A stretch of 35,758 nt of DNA from Verrucomicrobiota bacterium (GCA_030601755.1 JAUWBF010000033.1:1-35758), one strand, 5' to 3'; positions 23,297-31,633 are shown, counted from the stretch's first letter. A program made the numbers and translations. Notes: generated from the sequence alone by a model not told the origin.

Positions 23297-26200
23297 GGGG
23301 ATAGTTGACGGGCAAGAAACATCCGAGCGGCTTCCTCGGCCTCGGGGGCCGGGGTGTGGTTGGGGTCGGGCCATTCCGACCATTCCACGGGAACGCCCGC
23401 GTGGCGGAGCCGTGCGACGAGGTCGACTTGCTGGATGTATCGACGCCGGGCCCGGGGCATGTCGATGTCGTCGAGCGGATTGGCCGCGACCCAGTAGCGG
23501 ATGTGGCGTTGTGAGGAGGGGGCGGAGAGGCCGGTCTCGTTCAGTCGCGCCACGCCCCAGTTGCTGTTGATCACGCTGACGGCGGCGACACGGTCCGGTT
23601 TCCATGCGGCGAAGTGGGTGGCGAAGCCTCCTCCGCTGGTTTGCCCGTGGACGAGCAGCTTGTCGGCGTTCAGCGGGATGCGCCTGCCGATTTCGTCGAT
23701 GGCGCGCAGCACGGCGTCGCCGGACCACGCTTGGGCGTAGCGCTGGTGGGTGAATGCATGGTCGTGCCGAAACGCATAGTCGCTGGTGGTGAACCGCGGG
23801 GCGACGAGCACGAGGTGATGTTCGTCGGCGAACCGGCTCCAGGCGCTGCCGGCGGAGAGATGATGGAGTGGATCCTCGTTTGTGGTGGGCGCGAGTATGA
23901 GGACGCGGGGCGCCGCCCGGGCGCTTTGATCAAGTCCGGCCGGGGGCTGGCGGTAGTAGACGCAGAGGGAGGGGTTGTCGGCGTTGACGGTGGGCACGGA
24001 AACATGACTCACGCGATCGGGGAGACTGGCGCGGGCCGGATCGAAGCGCAGGTCGACGACCAACCGGGATAATCGCGCGGCCAGATCGGCTTCGTTGTGC
24101 ATGTAGTCGTGGCTCTGATGGTAGCAATCGAGCGGTTCGTTGGCGACGAGCGCCAAGCCGCGGGCCGCATTTTCCAACGCCTCGGGTTTGCGGCCGGAGA
24201 CATGCTGCGTCTGGGCGAGTCGAAACAGGGAGTTTGCGACCAATGTCCGACGCTGTCTGTCCGCATCGGCATCAACCGGCAGGGCCGACAGGCGACGGAA
24301 GAGGCTCTCGGCGGCGTGGTATTCACGCCCGTAGAGAAGGGCCAATGCCAGGTCGAAATGCTGGTTGGCCTGCTTCGCGTCGGGGTCCTCGGGCATGGCT
24401 TGCAGGATCGGCTCAAGGCAACGGACGAGCAGGGCTGCGCGGTCGACGGCTGAAAAGGCCTTCTCGGTTTCCCAGCGCAACGCGAGCCACCACCAGTTGT
24501 ATGGATTGGCCGGTTTGCCGTTTTGGGCGATGAAGCCGCTTTCGCGTCGGCGAAGTTTGTCCTCGATGACCGCCGTGTCCGGCAACCACAGGAGCGAGTC
24601 ATCCAGCAGGTCCGCGTGCCTGGCCATGACCAGCTCGCGGGTGATTTCCCTTAGTTCGTGGGTGTTGCTGTTGTAGTTGGTGACGGGGCGGACGCTTTTG
24701 ACTTGGTCAAATGCGGCGAGCATGCGGTCGCGAATCTGGTCGAACCGCCGTTCGTCGACCACCTCGGACAAGCGATTGTTGCCGATGCCCGCGAGCAAAC
24801 CCATGGCCATGTATTGGGTGTGACGCAGTGAATCATAATCGGTGAGCGTGGTGAATTCGTGCACGATGTTGTCGACGGCATAGTCGATGCAGGCGAACCA
24901 GTGGTCGTTTCGCACGGCTTCGCCGTCGGGCCCCTCCAAGAGCCCGACCGCCGCGGCCTCCGCATTGGTCAATGCGCGCACGATCCGGTTGGTGAGCGTG
25001 CGGGTGCGTGGAAACTGCGAGAGCCATGCCGGCTCGCAGAAACGTTCGGATTTGAGATAGGCGTTCAGCGTGAGTTGCGCGCGGGCATTGCGGGTGAGGT
25101 CGGCGCCGCTCAGACCCAGCAGGGGGTTTGGGAGCAATCGGTAACGCTTGAACTCGAGCCGCAGTCTGCCGTCCGCCGACCAGACGAGATCTCCCGCCTC
25201 GAAGGGGATGGCGGCCTTTGTATCCGGGGCGGCTCCGCCGTCCTCGTGGTTGCCGGTGGCGATCTCCGCCAAGAGCGCGAGCCCGGTGATCGCCTTGGAA
25301 AGCTCGTCCCGGATGTCCGGCATGAGGTCCGGCCGGGCCTTGAGCTCCTCGCCGAGGTCACTGCACATGCGGACGGTTTCGGCAGGCGGGCGTTCCGCCT
25401 GTCCGTAAAAAACCAAGTAGTAGCGGGCGAGCAGGCCCGGCCCGTCGTCGGCCCGCTGGCGGGCGAGGTCCTCCAACGCGCCAAGCGGTTCCAGCGATCG
25501 GCCGGAAAACACACGGGCTCCGTCGTGCGGATCGCGATGGTCCAGAGCCCGCATCAGCTCAAGCCAGCGGCGTTGGGTATGGCCGGCGGGAAGCCGCGAT
25601 ATCAGATAGTCGCGACGGCCGTGGTCGATGAAGCTGGCGAGCGGTTCGTCATGGAGGCCGGCGCCTCGGGTCGCTGCCAACGGAGAGTCTGGGGCGAGCC
25701 GCATGAGCCGCAGCCGCAGAACCTCGGCCTCGTCGCCATCGGCCGCGATCAGCCTTGCGGTGACTTCCTCCGGTGACTCGGCCATGGCGGGGCCGTCTGC
25801 TTTGCGCGCCTCGAACTTCGGGGTCGTCAATTGGTCGGGCTTGGGCCAATGCCTCAGCCAGTCGTTCAGATCGTCGTTACGGGTCGCGGCATCGTCATGC
25901 AAATCCAGGCTCCGGGTCAGGGGCTCCAGCAGTCCGAACGAGTCGCGCAATGTCCATCGGATCATCAGCCGGTCCTCGCCTTGAACGAGCCTGCCGCTGA
26001 GCATGAATCGCGTGAGCATGCTGGGGGCGTTGGAAATGTCCCTGCCGGGTTCGGCGTTTTCCAGACTCATCCAGTCGTATTCACGGCGCAGGCGTTGCAG
26101 TTGCTCGGGCAGTCGCAAGCCGATCTCCGGACGGCGGGCAAGGGCGCTGGCCGTGACCGCCGACAGGTCCAAGGCGAGCGGCTGAAGCGAATCGGGCGAC

Positions 26201-27273
26201 TGTATGCCCAGAAAGGCGACGCCGTCGGTGGCGGTGACGTGGCCGGTGGCGGCATGCAGGTTTTCCAGAAACTCCGTGTCTAGGTAGCGTCTGATGGCGC
26301 TGCCGACGGTTTGCATTCCGAGCGCATCATAACTGCGCGCTGCCCACTCGTAGGCCTGGCGAAACCGGCCGTTGAGCCGGTAGGCGCGGGTAAACTCGAT
26401 GATCGCCCCGGCATAGTCGCCGCCGTCATGGCGTCCGATTCCTCGATGATAGGGCGCGAGGGCTTCGATCTCAACCTGGGGCAGGTAAACGGAGAAGGGT
26501 TGCTCCTGCGCGCGCCCGAGCAGCGGGAGCACCCAGGATTGCAGGCGATTGGTCTCGTCGGGGTCGTCGGCCTGAAGGGGAGTCACACCGAGCACCACGC
26601 CGTCGCGGGCGCGCACCAGTCTGGCGTCGCGGGCGGAGAGTTCTATCCAGTGGTCGAGACCCAGCAGCATGCCGTCGGCGGGCGCGGCGCGAAAACCGCG
26701 GGCGGCGTCGTTACCTTCGACGGCAAGCGCTTGGGTGAGGGTGCGGTCGACGACCAGAATGTTCTCATCGGCCAACGCACTGCGCAGTCGGGCGGCGAGC
26801 GTGAAAAGCGCGGTGTCGCCTATGGCGGAATCGGCTTCCACCACGGCGATGCGAGAGCCCCGTTTCTGGGAATCTCGCGAGGCCGCGATGTTGTCGAGCA
26901 GATGGGCGGCGGCGGTGGCCAGGGGAGCGCAGTCGGCTTGGCTGACGGCATCCGCGGCCAGCGAACCGAGGTCACGGCCGGACGCGGCGTCAATCAGGGT
27001 GATGATCCAGTGTCGGTCGGTGACCTGACGGAAGTGCAGGTAGTGGTCGACGTTGACCGGCCGTGCCGGGCTCGCCGTGGTCTCGCGCTCGCGCCACAGG
27101 CGGGCGAGTTCGGTGCGCTCGACGATCTCGGTCGCGGGGCGGACCTCGGTGAGGGCGGCGGTGAGGACGTCTTGCCAGAGTGAGGTGTCGCCGTCACCCG
27201 ACACCGAAACGGCCACGCGCTGGGCCGTGCAGGTTGCGGATGTAACCAGCAGTAGGAATGCAAACCAACGCAT
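23293..27273 (-). CDS. 1326-residue fusion: CsgG-like modules, helical repeats, alpha/beta hydrolase
   Basis: A very large exported protein. A signal peptide (MRWFAFLLLVTSATCTA) is followed by two tandem CsgG/TolB-N-like units (about 18-130 with LWQDVLTAALTEVRPATEIV; about 138-260 with FTLAARLRSALADENILVVD then RTLTQAL). A TPR-like segment comes next (about 280-340, HDGGDYAGAIIEFTRAYRLN), then a long mostly helical region. An alpha/beta hydrolase domain fills the last 225 residues. There the nucleophile is about S1213 in LLVHGQTSGGGFATHFAAWK and the probable His is H1306 in WPDPNHTPAPEAEE. I chose the ATG at 27273; earlier codons overlap the upstream FxLYD gene and are Pro/Ser-rich. Its TGA overlaps the ATG of the next hydrolase gene. 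Start-to-stop spacing from the FxLYD gene is 19 bases. Confidence 0.8.
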   Translation of the reverse strand: MRWFAFLLLVTSATCTAQRVAVSVSGDGDTSLWQDVLTAALTEVRPATEIVERTELARLWRERETTASPARPVNVDHYLHFRQVTDRHWIITLIDAASGRDLGSLAADAVSQADCAPLATAAAHLLDNIAASRDSQKRGSRIAVVEADSAIGDTALFTLAARLRSALADENILVVDRTLTQALAVEGNDAARGFRAAPADGMLLGLDHWIELSARDARLVRARDGVVLGVTPLQADDPDETNRLQSWVLPLLGRAQEQPFSVYLPQVEIEALAPYHRGIGRHDGGDYAGAIIEFTRAYRLNGRFRQAYEWAARSYDALGMQTVGSAIRRYLDTEFLENLHAATGHVTATDGVAFLGIQSPDSLQPLALDLSAVTASALARRPEIGLRLPEQLQRLRREYDWMSLENAEPGRDISNAPSMLTRFMLSGRLVQGEDRLMIRWTLRDSFGLLEPLTRSLDLHDDAATRNDDLNDWLRHWPKPDQLTTPKFEARKADGPAMAESPEEVTARLIAADGDEAEVLRLRLMRLAPDSPLAATRGAGLHDEPLASFIDHGRRDYLISRLPAGHTQRRWLELMRALDHRDPHDGARVFSGRSLEPLGALEDLARQRADDGPGLLARYYLVFYGQAERPPAETVRMCSDLGEELKARPDLMPDIRDELSKAITGLALLAEIATGNHEDGGAAPDTKAAIPFEAGDLVWSADGRLRLEFKRYRLLPNPLLGLSGADLTRNARAQLTLNAYLKSERFCEPAWLSQFPRTRTLTNRIVRALTNAEAAAVGLLEGPDGEAVRNDHWFACIDYAVDNIVHEFTTLTDYDSLRHTQYMAMGLLAGIGNNRLSEVVDERRFDQIRDRMLAAFDQVKSVRPVTNYNSNTHELREITRELVMARHADLLDDSLLWLPDTAVIEDKLRRRESGFIAQNGKPANPYNWWWLALRWETEKAFSAVDRAALLVRCLEPILQAMPEDPDAKQANQHFDLALALLYGREYHAAESLFRRLSALPVDADADRQRRTLVANSLFRLAQTQHVSGRKPEALENAARGLALVANEPLDCYHQSHDYMHNEADLAARLSRLVVDLRFDPARASLPDRVSHVSVPTVNADNPSLCVYYRQPPAGLDQSARAAPRVLILAPTTNEDPLHHLSAGSAWSRFADEHHLVLVAPRFTTSDYAFRHDHAFTHQRYAQAWSGDAVLRAIDEIGRRIPLNADKLLVHGQTSGGGFATHFAAWKPDRVAAVSVINSNWGVARLNETGLSAPSSQRHIRYWVAANPLDDIDMPRARRRYIQQVDLVARLRHAGVPVEWSEWPDPNHTPAPEAEEAARMFLARQLSP

Positions 27274-27292
27274 GGCGTCGATGACGGCGCGG

Positions 27293-27865
27293 TTACTCGA
27301 CGATGCGCAGGTCGACGACCGTGACGACGGCGGAGGCGGCCTTGCGGGAGGCGAGCACCTCGGGCTCCTCACGGAACTCGCCGAGGTCGCGTTTGATTTC
27401 GAACCCGAGCTCGGCGCCGGGCTTCAAGGTGCCCCGCAGTTGCGAGAAGGTGGAGCTGACGTCGATGAGCTTGCCGGTGGCGTCCTTGAAGGAGACGTTG
27501 AAGTTCACGTCGCTGATGGTGCGGTCGGAGTCGTTGCGCAGGGTGCCGATGACGCGTTCCTGGTGCTTTTGCTGGCCGGCGACGATGCTCTGGTTGGTGA
27601 TCACGAGCTTCTCGATGACGGCGAGCTCGGCTTTGGCTTTTTCGTTCTGGCCGGAGTTGAACCCTTCCTGGATGCCGCCGGACACTGATGACGAGAGGCC
27701 CTCGGCAATGCGGGTGACGGCGGTCTTGCCGTCGGCGTCCTTGGCGGCGGTGGCCTTTTCGAGTTCGGCGATGATGTCGTCGACTCCCGAGGAGGGCTGG
27801 AGCATGGCGCCGGCTGCGACGATGGCGCTTGCGATGATGAGGGCGGGGATGAGGTTGTGCTTCAT
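27293..27865 (-). CDS. Exported FxLYD-domain protein
   Basis: A 190-residue protein with an N-terminal signal or anchor helix (MKHNLIPALIIASAIVAAGA). Residues about 30-95 are helical and possibly coiled coil (VDDIIAELEKATAAKDADGK, then KAKAELAVIEKLVITNQS). Residues about 100-165 match the FxLYD pattern, an immunoglobulin-like extracellular module: ERVIGTLRNDSDRTISDVNF, then VSFKDATGKLIDVSS and LKPGAELGFEIKRD. The ATG at 27865 is preferred over a TTG at 27877. It sits 23 bases after the CsgG gene and 19 bases before the 1326-residue gene, so it is an internal operon member. It probably acts in the periplasm as a scaffold or partner. No enzymatic role is visible. Confidence 0.78.
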   Translation of the reverse strand: MKHNLIPALIIASAIVAAGAMLQPSSGVDDIIAELEKATAAKDADGKTAVTRIAEGLSSSVSGGIQEGFNSGQNEKAKAELAVIEKLVITNQSIVAGQQKHQERVIGTLRNDSDRTISDVNFNVSFKDATGKLIDVSSTFSQLRGTLKPGAELGFEIKRDLGEFREEPEVLASRKAASAVVTVVDLRIVE

Positions 27866-27888
27866 AAATCGGAACAATGGCGGGGAGG

Positions 27889-28824
27889 TTACTTGACCAG
27901 CAGTGGCACGAGGCGGTCGGCGAGTTTGAGGGCGGCGTTTTCGAGCGCCTTCTTGCCGGCGCTGTGCTCGGCGATGTCGATGGCGACGTCCATCTGGCGG
28001 TCGGTGCTCACGAACTTGCCGCCGGCGTCCTTGACGACGACCTCGATGCGGGCACGACAGGAGACGAGATTGCCGCGGCGCATGCCGAGTTCGCTGAAGG
28101 CCTCGCCGGTGATGGTGACGAGATCGGTGCGCGAGCGGCTGTCCTCAACGGGCACCACCTCGAAGCCGACCTCCTTCAACACGATCATGAGCTCGGTCTG
28201 CGCGGCCGGGTCGATCACGGGGCGAGCGAGGTGTTGCTCGGTGATGGCGATGCTGACGGGGGGTAGTCTTTTACCGGATACGAGCGCTTTCAGACGCTCG
28301 ACCCGGGCGTCCCAGGTCTCGACGTCGGCGACAAGGGCGTCGCCTTGCTTGGCGAGCACGTCGGCGATTTTCCCGGAAAGGTCGGCGACTGGCGCGTCGA
28401 GGTCGGTCAGCGAACGTCCGGTGACGAGCGCGCCGAAGACACGGCCGGTCTCGGTGCTCATGACCTTGGCGACGATGTAGCCCTTGCCGCCGGTCTCGAA
28501 GACGCGCCCGGACACGATGACCTTGGCGCCGACGAGCTGACCGATCCTGGCGGCGGTGTCGGGGGTGACGTTGCCCGAAAGGCCGAGTTCCTGCTCGCCG
28601 AGGAGCTTGTCGATCTCCTGTCGCTCGACGAGGAACACGTCGGGCGAGGCGGAGAGGTGGGCGTTGAGCAGCACGGCGACTTCGGCGCCGGTTTTCTCGA
28701 GGGAGCGTTCGCCGGCTTGGAAATCGAAGACGGCGAGCGGGAGCGGGTCGGCGGCGTGGGCGGCGGTGGCGATGACGCAGGTCGTCAGCGCGACGAGCGA
28801 ACGGATGGTGGTGGACAGTTTCAT
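27889..28824 (-). CDS. CsgG-family periplasmic/outer-membrane protein
   Basis: A 311-residue member of the CsgG/HfaB-like group. A signal peptide (MKLSTTIRSLVALTTCVIAT, cleavage AHA-AD) has no lipobox Cys at its end, unlike E. coli CsgG. The CsgG core is clear: LPLAVFDFQAGERSLEKTGA, EVAVLLNAHLSASPDVFLVE, RQEIDKLLGEQELGLSGNVT, AARIGQLVGAKVIVSGRVFE and VAKVMSTETGRVFGALVTG. The second half (VSIAITEQHLARPVIDP, EVGFEVVPVEDSRSRTDLV, MDVAIDIAEHSAGKKALENA) looks like a further LPS-assembly- or GNA1162-like domain. CsgG itself forms the curli secretion pore, but many CsgG-domain proteins outside curli systems are regulators or assembly factors. There are no curli subunit genes here. It lies 29 bases after the secreted 259-residue gene. 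Confidence 0.88.
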   Translation of the reverse strand: MKLSTTIRSLVALTTCVIATAAHAADPLPLAVFDFQAGERSLEKTGAEVAVLLNAHLSASPDVFLVERQEIDKLLGEQELGLSGNVTPDTAARIGQLVGAKVIVSGRVFETGGKGYIVAKVMSTETGRVFGALVTGRSLTDLDAPVADLSGKIADVLAKQGDALVADVETWDARVERLKALVSGKRLPPVSIAITEQHLARPVIDPAAQTELMIVLKEVGFEVVPVEDSRSRTDLVTITGEAFSELGMRRGNLVSCRARIEVVVKDAGGKFVSTDRQMDVAIDIAEHSAGKKALENAALKLADRLVPLLVK

Positions 28825-28853
28825 GGCGGGCGGTGGTGAGTGGTGAGGGTGGA

Positions 28854-29633
28854 TCAGCGGACGGCGGGCGTGAGTGCGGTGAGCAGGAGTTGGAACAACG
28901 TCTCCCGCGCCTGCGGATTGTCGGCGAGGAGCGGAAAGAGCGGCAGGGTGAGTTTGCAGACGACGCCATCGGCGCGCGTGGTGACGTGCACGCCGGGCAG
29001 GAGCGCGGGGTCGTCGACGGCGACGATCAATTGGCCGGTCGCGTCGGATGAGGTCAGGCGGCGCCAGTCGTCGGGATCGGAGAGCTCTCCCAACAAGATT
29101 TCGTTGTCGCGCAACCGGCGCGGGGCGTCCGGCCCGACGTCCTCGTAGCGCAGGCCGAGGCTGTCGAGGTGATCGCGCAGCTCGGAGGATCGTCCGCAGA
29201 CGAGCAGTTGCCGCCGGGAAGACTTGAGCAGATGGGCGAGGTCGGGCCGGTCCGCGGCTTTGGCGGCGGGGGGAAACACCATGATCGACCAAATCGTTTG
29301 GTCCGAGAGTCGGAGAAGCAGTCGGGTGATCCGGGCGACCTCCGGCGCGGTGAACCGCACCAGGCACAGGCGCGCGTCGCGGGGCGACGTTTCCAAGGTC
29401 ACGGGCACATTGAGCGGCGCGGCCACCACGCCGCCGATTTGCACCAGCTGCGCGCCGAGGGAGGCCGGATCGCTGCCGGGCATGAGCAGCATCTCCATGA
29501 CGACGTGTTCGCCGGATTGCACGGGCAGGGCGGACGAGGTCCAGACGCGCTCGGGCGTGCCGACGAGTTTGAGCGCCTGGGCTTCGACAGCCAAGGGAAC
29601 GGCGAGCAAGGCGGCGAGCAGGAGCGGCTTCAT
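28854..29633 (-). CDS. Secreted protein of unknown function in the sigma operon
   Basis: A 259-residue exported protein (signal peptide MKPLLLAALLAVPLAVEA). The first half looks like a beta-sandwich (LVGTPERVWTSSALPVQSGE, then VVMEMLLMPGSDPASLGAQL). The second half alternates strand and helix (RRQLLVCGRSSELRDHLDSL, DNEILLGELSDPDDWRRL, GQLIVAVDDPALLPGVHV). I recognise no family and see no catalytic signature. Its ATG overlaps the TGA of the anti-sigma-position gene by four bases (29630-29633), so translation is coupled. Being exported, it could sense or relay an envelope state to the membrane partner upstream; this is inference from gene order only. Confidence 0.72.
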   Translation of the reverse strand: MKPLLLAALLAVPLAVEAQALKLVGTPERVWTSSALPVQSGEHVVMEMLLMPGSDPASLGAQLVQIGGVVAAPLNVPVTLETSPRDARLCLVRFTAPEVARITRLLLRLSDQTIWSIMVFPPAAKAADRPDLAHLLKSSRRQLLVCGRSSELRDHLDSLGLRYEDVGPDAPRRLRDNEILLGELSDPDDWRRLTSSDATGQLIVAVDDPALLPGVHVTTRADGVVCKLTLPLFPLLADNPQARETLFQLLLTALTPAVR

Positions 29634-30232
29634 AGCGCGGAGAGAGGAGTCGCGCGGATGTTCCAGCCGGCGACGGGGCGCGGGGCGGAGGTCGACCAGA
29701 CGAAGTCGGCTCCGGCGATGACCACCTGGCCGTCGGCGGTGAGCAGCGGCGAGAAATCGAGCGTGCCGGCGGCGAGCCTCAGGCTGACGTCGCGTCCGCT
29801 GTAGCTGAGCACGCGCAGGCGTTGGTTGTCGCGGGAGAGCTCGATGACCACGGCCTGGTCGGCGGCGTTCACGGCGGATCCGCGCTCGGCGAGGTCGAGC
29901 TCGGTGGCTCCGTCACGGATGACGACGGCGTTGATGCGTCCGGGGAACACCTCGTCGAGCTGCGCGAGCAACTTCAGGTCGGTGGCGGAGAGCGCGGGCA
30001 CCGACGCCTCCGGCGCGGGGGCGCGGAGTGCGAGCAGGACGACGAGGCAGGCGGCGGAAAACGCGGCCGCGACGGGGAACATCCAGGCCGTCCGTATCCG
30101 ATTTATTGATACGTAGGCGCGGGAGGAGGCGGCCGCGATGGTCGCCCGATGCAGCGCGCGGTCCGCGGCCTCGGGGGAGGGAGCGGGCGGGCGCAGGGCG
30201 GACAGGCGGTTCTTGAGATCGTGGTCAGTCAT
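29630..30232 (-). CDS. One-TM protein in anti-sigma position
   Basis: A 200-residue membrane protein whose ATG overlaps the sigma factor stop by eight bases (ATGACTGA, 30225-30232). This is the classic arrangement of an ECF sigma/anti-sigma pair. The cytoplasmic N-terminus (MTDHDLKNRLSALRPPAPSP, 1-48) is short. One transmembrane helix spans about 49-69 (WMFPVAAAFSAACLVVLLAL). The periplasmic part (about 72-200) is a small beta-rich domain (AVNAADQAVVIELSRDNQRL, then DVSLRLAAGTLDFSPLLTAD). The zinc-binding H-x3-C-x2-C motif of ZAS anti-sigma factors is absent; the sequence has almost no Cys. Anti-sigma function is therefore inferred from position and topology, not from a recognised domain. Confidence 0.75.
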   Translation of the reverse strand: MTDHDLKNRLSALRPPAPSPEAADRALHRATIAAASSRAYVSINRIRTAWMFPVAAAFSAACLVVLLALRAPAPEASVPALSATDLKLLAQLDEVFPGRINAVVIRDGATELDLAERGSAVNAADQAVVIELSRDNQRLRVLSYSGRDVSLRLAAGTLDFSPLLTADGQVVIAGADFVWSTSAPRPVAGWNIRATPLSAL

Positions 30233-30818
30233 GGGAACCGAGCAGTTTGCGGAGTTTGGATTTTGCGCGAAACAACCGCCAGGAGACGGTCGACTCGGCG
30301 CAGCCGAGCACGCGGGCGGCCTCGGCGTGGTTCAGGTTTTCGTAAAACACGAGGTTGATGACCTCGCGGTGGGCCAACGGGAGGGCGCCGAGCGCGGCGC
30401 GGATTTCGTCGTGCCGGTCGTGCGCGGCGTCGGGACGGGAGGCCATCCCGGCGGGCATGGCCTCGGCCTGCAGGGCGGTGTCGAGGCGTTCGCGGCGCTG
30501 CCGTTGGCGCAGTCGGTCGCGGGCGCGGTTGGTCGCGATGGCGTAGAGCCAGTTTTTGAAGGAGGCCTGGCCGCGAAACGATCCGAGGGCCCGGGCGGCC
30601 TGGATGAAGGTTTCCTGCGCGATGTCCTCGGCCTCGGCGCCGCACAGGCAGAGGCGGTAGGCGAAGGCGTGGATGTTGCCGTAGTGGCGGTTGAAGAGGG
30701 TCGAAAAGGCCTCCGGGCAACCCTCTGCCGCCGGCTGTAGCAGGGCGGCATCGCTCTCGGTGAGAGAACTGCCTTCGCTGCGCGAGGGAGGTAGGGTTGT
30801 GGAGGCGGCCGATGGCAT
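30225..30818 (-). CDS. ECF sigma-70 family factor
   Basis: A 197-residue extracytoplasmic-function sigma factor that would direct RNA polymerase to its own promoter set. Region 2 (about 36-106) shows FNRHYGNIHAFAYRLCLCGA, AEDIAQETFIQAARAL and KNWLYAIATNRARDRLRQ. Region 4 (about 138-192) shows LGALPLAHREVINLVFYENL, then NHAEAARVLGCAESTVSWRL followed by FRAKSKLRKLL. No region 3 or 1.1 is present, as expected. The start is the ATG at 30818 (MPSAASTTLPPSRSEGSSLT). The open frame continues far upstream only as antisense-like sequence over the pseudopilin and PEP-CTERM genes. It heads a run of nine genes ending at 18419 and probably drives its own operon. Confidence 0.94.
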   Translation of the reverse strand: MPSAASTTLPPSRSEGSSLTESDAALLQPAAEGCPEAFSTLFNRHYGNIHAFAYRLCLCGAEAEDIAQETFIQAARALGSFRGQASFKNWLYAIATNRARDRLRQRQRRERLDTALQAEAMPAGMASRPDAAHDRHDEIRAALGALPLAHREVINLVFYENLNHAEAARVLGCAESTVSWRLFRAKSKLRKLLGSHD

Positions 30819-30842
30819 GGGGCTGGATTGCAGGTGTAGACG

Positions 30843-30870
30843 CCGCAAGACAGCCGATCCTTGGACTTTT
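30843..30870 (-). promoter_or_regulatory. Candidate promoter of the sigma operon
   Basis: Read on the minus strand, the leader holds GTCCAAGGATCGGCTGTCTT followed by GCGGCGTCTA, 25-50 bases before the sigma ATG, preceded by a run of eight A. The spaced GTCC...TGTCTT/CGTC elements resemble an ECF-type -35/-10 pair and would fit autoregulation. Weak evidence: one site, no second copy found in the window. Confidence 0.25.
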
Positions 30871-30898
30871 TTTTCGGTGTGCCGAGTTAGGAAACGGC

Positions 30899-31624
30899 TC
30901 AGAGCGGGACGGCGCCGGGGTTTTCGCCGGCGTCGACGCGGCGTTTGAGGTCGCGCGCCTCGATGTTCTGGACGTGGCCGTCGGCGAAGAGGTAGTTGGC
31001 CGAGCCGGACAGGCGGTCGGCGGCGCGCTCGCCGCGGCGGTGGCGGTCGACCTCGACGTCGGCGAGCACGCCGAACCAGTTCGTCCATTCGGCGCAGTGG
31101 GCGTGGTCCCAGCCCCGGCTTGGGCGGCGGTCGTCGGACGCGTTGAAGAGGATCATGGTCCGGCCGGGGTGCGGGATCAGGTTGACGTGGTTGTAGGGGG
31201 GCATGCCGTCCTCGGGGTCGAAGACGATGTCGTTGAGCGTGTAGCTGGTGAGGCCGTCGGTCTCGAGGATGCGCTTTTGGCGGGTTTCGTTGTCGGCCGG
31301 GCAGACTCGCACGGCGTCCGTGTCGCCGAGGTAGGGCGCGAGTTGGTAGATCCAGCTTTCGTAACGGCCGTTCGCCATGGACGCGGTGGTGTGCGCGGTG
31401 GGCGGGAGCTTGCCGCGGTGATCGGCCGCGTAGGCGAGCAGGGCCACGCCGATCTGGCGCATGTTGGACGAGCACTGGGCGCGGTGGGCCGCCACGCGGA
31501 CCTGGCCGAGCACGGGAATCGTGATCGCGGCCAGGACGCCGATGACGGCCACCACGACGAGCAGCTCCACCAGCGTGAAGCCACGCCGGTGGAGCCGGGG
31601 AGTTGTTGGGCGGAAGCCGGGCAC
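30899..31624 (-). CDS. Pseudopilin with prepilin cleavage motif and H-X9-DG type C-terminus
   Basis: A 241-residue type II secretion/type IV pilin-like protein. The prepilin peptidase site is HRRG-FTLVE (cleavage after G15, with E20 at mature position 5), followed by the hydrophobic helix LLVVVAVIGVLAAITIPVLG. The C-terminal part has ANYLFADGHVQN, the H-X9-DG type signature common in Planctomycetes and Verrucomicrobia. The start appears to be the GTG at 31624, 9 bases after the stop of the PEP-CTERM gene; no ATG lies upstream in frame before that gene. These pseudopilins are abundant and mostly of unknown role. The tight link with the PEP-CTERM gene suggests shared expression. Confidence 0.88.
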   Translation of the reverse strand: MPGFRPTTPRLHRRGFTLVELLVVVAVIGVLAAITIPVLGQVRVAAHRAQCSSNMRQIGVALLAYAADHRGKLPPTAHTTASMANGRYESWIYQLAPYLGDTDAVRVCPADNETRQKRILETDGLTSYTLNDIVFDPEDGMPPYNHVNLIPHPGRTMILFNASDDRRPSRGWDHAHCAEWTNWFGVLADVEVDRHRRGERAADRLSGSANYLFADGHVQNIEARDLKRRVDAGENPGAVPL

Positions 31625-31633
31625 GGGATGAAA

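Noticed and set aside
27889-28824. True curli secretion channel gene csgG
   Set aside because: The signal peptide lacks a lipobox Cys, the C-terminal half differs, and no csgA/B/E/F genes are present, so only the family-level call is made.
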